From the NCBI GenBank assembly GCA_044339595.1, contig JBIIVF010000025.1, forward strand, positions 1 to 22,242: a stretch of DNA of 22,242 nt. Reading direction: 5' to 3'. The stretch is from CAZTGZ01 sp044339595 (GTDB lineage Bacteria; Bacteroidota; Bacteroidia; NS11-12g; UBA9320). The translations under genes were made by a program, and so were the position numbers. The number at the start of each line of letters is the position of its first letter. The first letter of the stretch is position 1. This document shows, piece by piece, positions 9,362 to 16,534 of this stretch. The notes below the pieces were generated by a model. It saw only the letters and a program-made list of their open reading frames with translations. It was not told the DNA's origin and searched no databases.

Positions 9362-9369
9362 TACATTTG
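9362..9369 (+). promoter_or_regulatory. -7 promoter box for yidC
   Basis: TACATTTG is a perfect TAnnTTTG match, 16 nt before the yidC ATG at 9386, implying a leader of about 10 nt. A clear TTTG is not found at the standard -33 distance; the nearest similar element is TTCG at 9334-9337, 24 nt upstream of the box. Confidence 0.5.
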
Positions 9370-9385
9370 CAGGCCTTTTAATACA

Positions 9386-11194
9386 ATGGATAGAAATACA
9401 ACCATCGGGTACGTCTTGATACTGCTGATTTTTGCAGGATATCTTTTTCTTACCCAACGAAATGTTAAAGATATTGAGAAGATCAAACAGCAGAAAGATT
9501 CTGTTGAAACGGTTGCCGGTATAGATACTGCTCAGTCGCTCATCTCAGCTCAGATTGCTGATTCGCAGGCGTCAGCTCTTCCGGATACAATGCCGGAAAA
9601 GTTGTTTTCTATTGAGAATAAAGACATCCGCGTACTCGTAAGCAACAAAGGAGGTAGAATCGCTTCTGTTGTGCTTAAAAACTATAAGCGATACGATTCT
9701 GCTGAATTGGTCCTGTTTACCGCTGATAAAACAGAATTCAGTTATACCATCCCGGTAGAATCAGGGGTGATTCAAACCAAAAACGTACTCTTTAGTTCAG
9801 ATCGACAAAATGTAGTCGTAACCGAAGGAAATTCAGCCATCACCCTCACTGCTTTTGTGGATGGAGCTTCCTTACAGCAGGTTTATTCATTGTCAACTTC
9901 AGGTTTTTTGCTCGATTACAAGCTAAAATTGAATGGTTTTGAAAAGAAAATTGCCAAAAAGAACCGTGATTTTGAATTGAATTGGAATTTGCTCGTTCAA
10001 GGACAGGAAAAAACATTAGAGGAAGAAAAACTGGTTACCAATGTTGAATATAAGTATCTCGAAGAATCCGGCATAGAAAGCTTGTCAGAACGTGGCGATG
10101 ACGAAGAAAGACTTCAAGGAAACATTCACTGGATTGCCTACAAACAGAAGTTCTTTAATAGCACTTTGATCGCACCAAAAGGTTTTAGTGAAGACGGATT
10201 CAAAATCAAGTCAACCAATATCGAAGAATCTCAAGGGATTGATATTAAATTGCTTTCATCTACGCTTTATTTCCCCTACGACTTTTCTTCTACAGCTTCT
10301 TATGACCTCCAATTTTATTTTGGTCCTAACCATTATAGTACTTTAAAGAAGCTCGACATTGGTCTTCAAAAAATCATTCCATTGGGTTGGGGTATTTTTG
10401 GTTGGGTCAACAAATTTTTGGTGATCCCAATTTTTAATGTATTGAGCTCTTTTATAAGTAATTATGGGTTAATTATCTTGTTGCTCACCATCCTTATTAA
10501 ATTGGTCTTGTTTCCTTTCATGTATAAAATATATGTGAGTACAGCTAAAATGAGGTTGCTAAAGCCTGAATTGGATGAGCTCAAGGAAAAGACCGGCGGC
10601 GATATGCAAAAAATGCAGCAGGAACAGCTGAAGCTATACAGAAAAGCCGGTGTGAATCCATTCGGCGGTTGCCTTCCTCAATTGATTCAGCTTCCCATTC
10701 TGATTGCTATGTTCCGATTCTTCCCTGCAGCTATTGAGTTGAGACAACAACCCTTTTTGTGGGCAGAAGACTTATCAACCTATGATTCGATTCTACAGTT
10801 GGGTTTTGAAATCCCATTCTACGGAAGTCATGTGAGTTTATTTACCTTGCTGATGGCCATTTCTACCTTTATCTACACCATCAAGAATACACAACAGATG
10901 AGTGGAATGGGGAATCAGTTCAAAATTATCTCCTATATCATGCCGGTGATGTTGTTATTTTGGTTTAACAGTTATGCATCCGGATTGAGTTATTATTATT
11001 TCCTGGCCAACATGATTACATTCGGTCAGAACTGGATTATCAAGGCTTTCTTTGTAGATGAAGACAAATTGCACAGACAAATCAAAGAAAACAAAGCAAA
11101 AAAGGGAACAGCCACGAAATCGTCTTTTCAGCAAAGATTAGAAGACATGGCCAAAAAAAGAGGATTAGATCCGAAAACAGGAAGAAAGAAGTAA
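9386..11194 (+). CDS. yidC: Membrane protein insertase YidC
   Basis: A 602-residue Bacteroidota-length YidC/Oxa1 insertase of the inner membrane, which inserts proteins alone or with SecYEG. TM1 is at about residues 7-22 (IGYVLILLIFAGYLFLTQ), followed by a periplasmic beta-rich domain to about residue 330. The conserved core follows: TM2 with LLTILIKLVLFPF (Lys372 takes the place of the groove Arg of other phyla), the cytoplasmic helical hairpin ending in KAGVNPFGGCLPQLIQLPIL, and TMs near 435-455, 482-500 and 514-550. The C-terminal tail is strongly basic (RGLDPKTGRKK), consistent with ribosome contact. The start ATG follows a good -7 box, and MDRNTTIGY is the typical family N-terminus. Nothing appears disrupted. 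The next reading frame on this strand is a pseudogene. Confidence 0.97.
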   Translation: MDRNTTIGYVLILLIFAGYLFLTQRNVKDIEKIKQQKDSVETVAGIDTAQSLISAQIADSQASALPDTMPEKLFSIENKDIRVLVSNKGGRIASVVLKNYKRYDSAELVLFTADKTEFSYTIPVESGVIQTKNVLFSSDRQNVVVTEGNSAITLTAFVDGASLQQVYSLSTSGFLLDYKLKLNGFEKKIAKKNRDFELNWNLLVQGQEKTLEEEKLVTNVEYKYLEESGIESLSERGDDEERLQGNIHWIAYKQKFFNSTLIAPKGFSEDGFKIKSTNIEESQGIDIKLLSSTLYFPYDFSSTASYDLQFYFGPNHYSTLKKLDIGLQKIIPLGWGIFGWVNKFLVIPIFNVLSSFISNYGLIILLLTILIKLVLFPFMYKIYVSTAKMRLLKPELDELKEKTGGDMQKMQQEQLKLYRKAGVNPFGGCLPQLIQLPILIAMFRFFPAAIELRQQPFLWAEDLSTYDSILQLGFEIPFYGSHVSLFTLLMAISTFIYTIKNTQQMSGMGNQFKIISYIMPVMLLFWFNSYASGLSYYYFLANMITFGQNWIIKAFFVDEDKLHRQIKENKAKKGTATKSSFQQRLEDMAKKRGLDPKTGRKK

Positions 11195-11211
11195 AAATAG
11201 CCTAAAATTTG

Positions 11212-11243
11212 TTTCATTAGGACGACTAATAACTCTAATGAAA
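11212..11243 (+). repeat. 9-bp perfect inverted repeat spanning the start codon of the TPR pseudogene
   Basis: TTTCATTAG (11212-11220) and CTAATGAAA (11235-11243) are perfect reverse complements separated by 14 nt. The right arm contains the ATG (11238-11240) of the decayed TPR gene. The stem is AT-rich and has no T-tract, so a classical terminator for yidC is doubtful; a weak hairpin masking the start codon, a small operator, or chance are alternatives. Confidence 0.4.
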
Positions 11244-12118
11244 AACCTGACTGCCATAGCCGTACTGATATAGGCATTTGTCTGATCAAATGCTCAAACG
11301 GCCGGAGATTTTTACCGGCGTGCTGTTCAAAAATTTAATCAAAAAGAATATGCTGGCGCTGTCACAGAATACACGCGTGCCCTTGCCTTGGATAGTGCAT
11401 CACCGGTTCTTTTTAATAACAGAGGGGTGGCAAAATCGAAAATTGAAGATTATTCGGGATGTATCAGTGATTTTACAAAGGCGATCCATTACAAAAAGGA
11501 TTTTTCCATGGCATATTACAACCGCGCCAATGCCTACAAAGAACTTCTAAAACTAGATTTGGCTTTACTGGATTATGATCAATCGATTAAGTATGATGCC
11601 ACTCATAAAAGTGCCTATCTTAACCGTGGACTTGTGAGAACTGAAACGCTCGATTATGAAGAGGCCATTCAAGATTTTACCATGTCCATTGAATTGGATC
11701 CGCATGATGAAAAGGCTTTCAATAATCTAGGTGTGCTTATTATAAGTTGTCCGATTACAACGCAGCTTTGAAGGATTTTGAAAAAGCACTCGATAAAAAT
11801 CCGGAATATTACCATGCGTATGTTAATCGGGGTATTTGTTATTCTGAAATGCGCAAGACTGAATTGGCCATGAAGGATTTCAATGTGGACATTCAACTGA
11901 GCCCATTGAATGGGTAGGGGTATTACTAACGAGGTTTTGTAATGCTCAATGAAGTATCAGGAATTGAGGGTGGTCAAAATAATGACCGAAAAACCTTGAG
12001 TGCCATAAAATCTAACGTGGATAAAATTGATACGGCATGTGAAGATTTTAAGAAAGCCAAAAACTTTCGTTATTCTAAAGCCCTCGAAGCCATCGAAACC
12101 TATTGTAAAGGTTCCTGA
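11238..12118 (+). pseudogene. TPR-repeat exported protein, pseudogene with four in-frame stops and one frameshift
   Basis: Joined conceptually, the region encodes about 293 residues. It begins MKNLTAIAVLI, stop, AFV, stop, SNAQTAG, which reads as a signal peptide broken by TAG (11271-11273) and TGA (11283-11285). Four or five TPR units follow in the same frame (SPVLFNNRGVAKSKIEDYSG, AYYNRANAYKELLKLDLAL, AYLNRGLVRTETLDYEEAI, AFNNLGVL). At about 11736-11738 one base appears lost: the frame closes at 11771, but the next frame resumes the TPR pattern at once (YYKLSDYNAALKDFEKALDK, AYVNRGICYSEMRKTELAM). That frame carries TAG (11915-11917) and TAA (11927-11929), then continues to a typical family ending, ACEDFKKAKNFRYSKALEAI...ETYC, and a natural TGA at 12116-12118. 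Only 3 nt separate it from the convergent neighbour. True decay fits best; localised assembly or read errors are the alternative, as flanking genes are intact. Confidence 0.85.
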
Positions 12119-12121
12119 ATT

Positions 12122-12922
12122 TTATTTGTATTCAATACCTCCATCGGTAAACATTCCTGACCAATTATCTGCTATTTTTTTGGCGTCATCACCGGGTTGA
12201 TGGATAAGATTGACCGTATTCATGTTTATTCTATAGGTCCCATCAAAGTATTTCTGCATATCCTTCTGAATAGTTAAAGATGCGTTTCCTTTGGATAGGT
12301 CAATTGGTTCACTTAAAGGGATTGTAATGCGACGGGCGAGTTTATAAGGACTCTTATAGCCACCCACATGTAAAACGACACTTTTAGAAGGCTTGCTGTG
12401 CAAATTGCCCTCAACTTTGTGGTGAATATAGCCATTGATCATTCCCCAATACATGGGTGAGGTAAATACACTGTTGAGAAGTCCTTGATCATTGGCTAAT
12501 GAATCTTCAACACCCAAGGTAAAGCTAAGGGTTGTGAAAATCTTTAAATCAGCTTTTATGGTGGTTTGCATGACCGTTAAACTCTTTGGGTCACCAAGAT
12601 CTACCATCCGATAAGGTGCGTTTGCATCCAAAGCCAATCGGTCGCCGGAAGCATTGCTGAGTTCAAAGAAGTTGATGTGATAAATCAGGGTAGTAGGTGT
12701 AAAGGTATCTCCACTCACATATTCTACATAGGAGGTATTCAATAGAAATGGAATATCTTTCGCACCGAATGTGTGATTAACCTTGATTTCCAACGTTTTA
12801 TCAGGTTTAGGTTCCGGATCGTCCGGCCCGCAGGATTGTAAAAATACCGATCCAATTCCCAACACCACAGCCCAAAGCAATAGAGATTTAATGCTGTGAA
12901 GCTTTTTTTTGATCATGTTCAT
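12122..12922 (-). CDS. MbnP-like lipoprotein (possible copper/redox-related periplasmic protein)
   Basis: A 266-residue protein with an N-terminal membrane segment and lipobox FLQSC (Cys31), so a likely lipoprotein. The mature part starts with a Pro/Asp/Glu-rich linker, then VNHTFGAKDIPF, a strand-rich region with TPTTLIYHINFFELSNASG, and SPMYWGMINGYIHHKVEG in the middle. This arrangement, a beta-sandwich beginning with a V-x-H/F strand and carrying the M-Y-W...GY...K-x-EG motif, is that of the MbnP family, whose studied members bind copper and work with a di-heme partner (MbnH) that oxidises a Trp. No cytochrome gene is visible nearby. The ATG overlaps the TGA of the upstream dehydrogenase-like gene (ATGA), so it is probably translated from the same mRNA; a second ATG two codons later is possible. 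Confidence 0.75.
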   Translation of the reverse strand: MNMIKKKLHSIKSLLLWAVVLGIGSVFLQSCGPDDPEPKPDKTLEIKVNHTFGAKDIPFLLNTSYVEYVSGDTFTPTTLIYHINFFELSNASGDRLALDANAPYRMVDLGDPKSLTVMQTTIKADLKIFTTLSFTLGVEDSLANDQGLLNSVFTSPMYWGMINGYIHHKVEGNLHSKPSKSVVLHVGGYKSPYKLARRITIPLSEPIDLSKGNASLTIQKDMQKYFDGTYRINMNTVNLIHQPGDDAKKIADNWSGMFTDGGIEYK

Positions 12923-14145
12923 ATATTTCCCGCAATTAAAAAGTCAATTTCTTTCGGTTGAATTCTGAATCGCTCGCCTATTTGGGTGTTGGTGAGGTTT
13001 CCTTTGTAAATATAGACGCCCTTTCGAATGCCTTTTTTTGCCCATAAATATTCATTAAACCCACCTTCTTCACCCATTTCAAGCAATAAAGGAGTAAAAA
13101 TATTACTCAATGCGTAGCTCGCAGTTCGTGAAACGCGAGAAGCTATATTGGGTACGCAGTAATGGATCACTTCATGCTTTTCAAAAACAGGATCTTTGTG
13201 GTTGGTTACCCTGGATGTTTCGAAACATCCACCTTGATCGATGCTTACGTCGATAATCAGGGCTTTAGAACGCATATTTTTTACCATGGCTTCCGTCACC
13301 ACACACGGACTTTGATTCTGTCCGCTTCTCAAAGCACCTATCGCTACATCGCAAGAAGCCAAACTGTTCGCAAGTACATTCGGCAGTAAGGTCGACGAAT
13401 AGATACGCTGTCCGAGATTATTTTCGAGTCTCCGAAGTTTATACAGTGAATTGTCAAATATTTTAACTTGAGCCCCTAGGCCGGTCGCCGCTCTAGCAGC
13501 ATATTCACCAACGGCGCCTGCGCCAATAATTACAATTTTTGTGGGTTGAATACCGGGAATCCCACCGAGCAATTCTCCCTTGCCGGTATGTACATTGTTT
13601 AAATACTCGGCCGCAATCAAAATACTCGCACGGCCTGCAATTTCACTCATGGCACGAATAATGGGCAAGCTGCCACTTTCATCCCTTAAAAATTCATATC
13701 CCAGGGCATTGATTCTTTTTCTCATCAATAACCGGATATAAGGTTCTTTTAAAGTAGCCAATTGCAAAGCCGAAATCAACAATTGCCCCGGATGCATCAA
13801 TTCAATTTCTTCTTCCGTGGGTGGATCAATTTTTAACAAAATATCACACTTGAAGATTTCATTTCGGTCGAAAATAATTTGTGCTCCGGCTTCGCTGTAA
13901 TCAACATCCGAAAAGTTTGCTGCCTTGCCGGCTTGAGACTCGATTTTGATCTCATGTCCATTGTTTACAAGCAATTCAACGGAGAGTGGAGAAAGCGGAA
14001 TTCGATTTTCCTGAAAGGTGATTTCCTTTGGAATGCCAATGGAAAGTCCATGATTAGATTTTTTCTTCAGTTGTAACTGTTCTTTAGCCTGAAGGCTAGC
14101 CTCACGGGCTAATTCATGAAGCGGGTCGTTGGTAATGCCGGGCAT
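12919..14145 (-). CDS. Alanine dehydrogenase/PNT-family protein with His-to-Gln change at the usual catalytic site
   Basis: A 408-residue cytoplasmic protein of the alanine dehydrogenase / transhydrogenase alpha family, which oxidises alanine to pyruvate with NAD+. It starts with about 33 extra residues before SIGIPKEITFQENRIPLSP. Seen in sequence: Arg48 (RIPLSP) and Lys105 (LLKIDPP) in the pyruvate-binding positions, dinucleotide loop GAGAVG (208-213), a single Asp231 at the end of the second strand (NAD preference), Asp303 in VSIDQGGCFET and CVPNIASRVSRTASYALSN. In classical enzymes the segment after GQ is LFTYLHLA with a catalytic His; here it is LISALQLA, so Gln128 stands in the His position. 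I recall the same Gln in other Bacteroidota relatives, so this may be a subfamily with altered chemistry. It lies between pepT (71-nt gap) and the MbnP-like gene (4-nt overlap). Confidence 0.85.
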   Translation of the reverse strand: MPGITNDPLHELAREASLQAKEQLQLKKKSNHGLSIGIPKEITFQENRIPLSPLSVELLVNNGHEIKIESQAGKAANFSDVDYSEAGAQIIFDRNEIFKCDILLKIDPPTEEEIELMHPGQLLISALQLATLKEPYIRLLMRKRINALGYEFLRDESGSLPIIRAMSEIAGRASILIAAEYLNNVHTGKGELLGGIPGIQPTKIVIIGAGAVGEYAARAATGLGAQVKIFDNSLYKLRRLENNLGQRIYSSTLLPNVLANSLASCDVAIGALRSGQNQSPCVVTEAMVKNMRSKALIIDVSIDQGGCFETSRVTNHKDPVFEKHEVIHYCVPNIASRVSRTASYALSNIFTPLLLEMGEEGGFNEYLWAKKGIRKGVYIYKGNLTNTQIGERFRIQPKEIDFLIAGNI

Positions 14146-14216
14146 AGGGTGTCTGAATTACTACAAGCAGCAAGATAGCGAAAATTTATTAGAATATTGA
14201 GCTCTAAAGCGATAAA

Positions 14217-15464
14217 TCATGCTTTTTCCTCGTAAATTTTCACCACTTCGGCAATTGTAAGCATGGCCATTTCCATATCTTGAACAAAAACATATTCCTG
14301 TTTGCCATGAATGGCCATTTCTCCGGTGAATAAGTTAGGACAAGGAAGCCCCATAAAGGATAGCCTCGAGCCGTCTGTTCCTCCTCTTACCAATTTGGTT
14401 TTGGGTTCAAGGCCCAACCGCAACATGGCTTCTTGAGCGTTTTGCTCAATATCCGGATGATGTTGAAGAATTTCCCTCATGTTTCTATATTGTTCAGTCT
14501 CGCGACAGGTGAAGAACGATCCGGGGAACCGATCGATCGCTTCTTGTGCCAATTTTATGAGATAGTTTTGATAATCGGCCAGCTTTTTTGTGTCAAAATC
14601 TCGAATGATAAAATCTACAGTAGCATTTTCTAAAGCGCCTTCAATATGGGTTGGATGAACAAATCCTTCTGCTCCTGAAGTCATTTCAGGGCACAAATGA
14701 TCAGAAGGCAATGACTGAATAAAATTGCTCAATACTTTCATGGCATTCACCATCTTGCCTTTTGCATAGCCAGGGTGAGCACTTACACCATGAAATACAA
14801 TCCTGAAAGAATTGGCAGAAAATGTATCTCCTTCTATCGACCCAAGCGGACCGCCATCCAAAGTATAACCTACCGTGGCATTCACCTTTTTCATATCGAG
14901 TTTCTCAACCCCTCGCCCAACTTCTTCATCCGGGGTGAAAAGGATTTGAACATCCCCATGCTCAATGCTCGGGTTTTCGATCAAATATTGAGCAAATTGC
15001 ATGATGATGGCCACACCGGCTTTGTCGTCTGCACCCAAAAGGGTGTTTCCGGAAGCCGTAATCAAATCACATCCCAATCGATCCTTTAAGTAGGGGTGTT
15101 TTTCAACATCGAGCACTTGCTGTGGGTCATCCGGCAAGGTAATGGGTGTTCCCAGGTAATTTTCGTGCAGAATGGGCTTTACGTTGGCGCCGCTGCAATC
15201 AGGAGCGGTGTCTACATGGGAGCAAAAGCAGATGGCAGGGATATTGGTTTTCTTGCTGTTGCTTAGAATGCGGGCAAAAACATAACCATGTTCATCCATG
15301 TAGGCATTCCGGTACCCCATCGCTTGCAACTCATCCAACAGTAAACTGCAAAGATTTTTTTGTTTGGCATTAGAAGGGAAGGTGGTTGAGAAAGGATCAC
15401 TTTGGGTATCAATCTGAACATAGCGCATGAAGCGTTCGGCAATTTGCCTGGCAAGTGGTGTCAT
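14217..15464 (-). CDS. pepT: Peptidase T (tripeptide aminopeptidase), M20 family
   Basis: A 415-residue cytosolic di-zinc aminopeptidase that removes the N-terminal residue of tripeptides in the last steps of peptide use. The M20B signature is complete: His83 and Asp85 in CSHVDTAPD, Asp146 in LLGADDKAG, Glu180/Glu181 in PDEEVGRG (general base and zinc ligand), Asp203 in TLDGG and His386 in IHGKQEYV. The dimerisation lid domain is seen at about residues 213-325 (FHGVSAHPGYAKGKMVNAM). Length matches family members of 405-415 residues, and the start MTPLARQIAERFMRYVQIDT is typical. It is the first gene of a minus-strand group with the alanine-dehydrogenase-like and MbnP-like genes. A joint role in peptide and amino-acid catabolism for the first two is plausible. 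Confidence 0.95.
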   Translation of the reverse strand: MTPLARQIAERFMRYVQIDTQSDPFSTTFPSNAKQKNLCSLLLDELQAMGYRNAYMDEHGYVFARILSNSKKTNIPAICFCSHVDTAPDCSGANVKPILHENYLGTPITLPDDPQQVLDVEKHPYLKDRLGCDLITASGNTLLGADDKAGVAIIMQFAQYLIENPSIEHGDVQILFTPDEEVGRGVEKLDMKKVNATVGYTLDGGPLGSIEGDTFSANSFRIVFHGVSAHPGYAKGKMVNAMKVLSNFIQSLPSDHLCPEMTSGAEGFVHPTHIEGALENATVDFIIRDFDTKKLADYQNYLIKLAQEAIDRFPGSFFTCRETEQYRNMREILQHHPDIEQNAQEAMLRLGLEPKTKLVRGGTDGSRLSFMGLPCPNLFTGEMAIHGKQEYVFVQDMEMAMLTIAEVVKIYEEKA

Positions 15465-15609
15465 TTGTTAATTTTAGGCAATTTTACGATAAATTTGATT
15501 TTAGACCGAAATTCTATAAAGCAAATCGGATATTTCAGAAGCCGTATCTGTTTTTCTGACAAGTAATCATGAAACTGATATATTTTGTGTGCTTGATTGA
15601 CAAACGTCA

Positions 15610-15640
15610 TTTGAAGCCAGCATTATGGGTTTTATCTTCG
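15610..15640 (+). promoter_or_regulatory. Bacteroidota-type promoter for the SDR gene
   Basis: TTTG (15610-15613), 19 nt, then TATCTTCG (15633-15640), one base off TAnnTTTG. Both the spacing and the two boxes fit the -33/-7 consensus. The box ends 21 nt before the preferred ATG at 15662, which supports that start over an upstream ATG at 15569 that would place the promoter within the coding region. Confidence 0.55.
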
Positions 15641-15661
15641 AATTATTCTAATGAAAAACGT

Positions 15662-16429
15662 ATGAAAAAACTCGAAAACAAGGTTTCGGTCATCACCGGT
15701 GCAGGGTCAGGTATGGGAAAAGCGATGGCAAAATTATTTGCAGCAGAAGGAAGTAAAGTAGTAGCAGCAGATATTAATCAAGAAAGATTAGGGATTCTTC
15801 GCGATGAGATAAGAGGTGCAGGCGGGGAAGTCTCTACCTTTGAGGTGGATATGTCTGACGAATTACAAGTTGAAAATATGATTCGTTTTGCTTCAGATAC
15901 TTACGGTTCTCTCGATATCCTCGTCAATAACGCTGGCATTATGGATCATTTTGCGCCGGTAGGCGAGTTAGATGACCATGTTTGGGACAAGGTGATGAAA
16001 GTGAACGTTGACGGTCCAATGCGCGCCATGCGAAGTGCAGTGCAGCTGTTTTTGGCCAAGAAAAGTGGTGTGATTATTAATGTTTGTTCTATCGGCGGTT
16101 TGAAAGGTGGCGTGGCAGGCGCGGCCTATACCACAAGTAAGCATGCCTTGATTGGTCTCACAAAAAATACGGGCTACATGTATTCTAAATCAGGAATTCG
16201 CTGCAACGGAATCGCTCCGGGTGCGGTCAATACTAATATTTCAGAAAGCATCGATATGTCTAAAGTCACCCCCTTGGTTAATGATCGCATTTTTTCAGGT
16301 ATGGCACTTAATCCGCGCACCGGAGAAGCTGACGAAATTGCTGAAGCCGCACTCTTTCTGGCAAGTGATGCAGCTTCTTTTATCAATGGAACCATATTGG
16401 TTGTTGATGGCGGTTGGTCGGCCTATTGA
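15662..16429 (+). CDS. Short-chain dehydrogenase/reductase (classical SDR, FabG-like)
   Basis: A 255-residue NAD(P)-dependent oxidoreductase. Cofactor loop TGAGSGMG (residues 12-19), Asp37 after the second strand (AADIN, suggesting NAD over NADP), NNAG (89-92), Asn115, catalytic Ser143, Tyr156 and Lys160 (YTTSK), and the C-terminal INGTILVVDGGWSAY typical of tetrameric classical SDRs. An in-frame ATG exists at 15569, but the 31 extra residues do not belong to the family and MKKLENKVSVITGAG is the usual start, so 15662 is used. It diverges from pepT. The substrate cannot be told from sequence; quinone-, sugar- and steroid-type alcohol dehydrogenases share this profile. A 105-nt gap follows before the transglycosylase gene. 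Confidence 0.9.
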   Translation: MKKLENKVSVITGAGSGMGKAMAKLFAAEGSKVVAADINQERLGILRDEIRGAGGEVSTFEVDMSDELQVENMIRFASDTYGSLDILVNNAGIMDHFAPVGELDDHVWDKVMKVNVDGPMRAMRSAVQLFLAKKSGVIINVCSIGGLKGGVAGAAYTTSKHALIGLTKNTGYMYSKSGIRCNGIAPGAVNTNISESIDMSKVTPLVNDRIFSGMALNPRTGEADEIAEAALFLASDAASFINGTILVVDGGWSAY

Positions 16430-16521
16430 GAAATGTTGGATGTTTATTCATTCTGTAGCAATTAATAAGCACGGAACGGCGTTTGTTGATTTCTAAAGGA
16501 GCTAAATTCGGCTCGTTTGTA

Positions 16522-16529
16522 TATTTTTG
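16522..16529 (+). promoter_or_regulatory. -7 promoter box immediately before the lytic transglycosylase start
   Basis: TATTTTTG matches TAnnTTTG exactly and ends 5 nt before the ATG at 16535. If transcription starts about 7 nt downstream of the box as usual, the mRNA begins at or within a base or two of the start codon. No good TTTG lies at -33. Confidence 0.45.
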
Positions 16530-16534
16530 TGTCA

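Noticed and set aside
11278..11550. Open frame of 90 codons overlapping the start of the TPR pseudogene
   Set aside because: It is the other-frame shadow of the TPR coding sequence; no family pattern in its translation.
15569..15661. Upstream in-frame extension of the SDR gene (31 residues starting MKLIYFVCLIDKR)
   Set aside because: It is not part of the SDR fold, is not a convincing signal peptide, and would contain the promoter boxes at 15610-15640; the ATG at 15662 fits the family.
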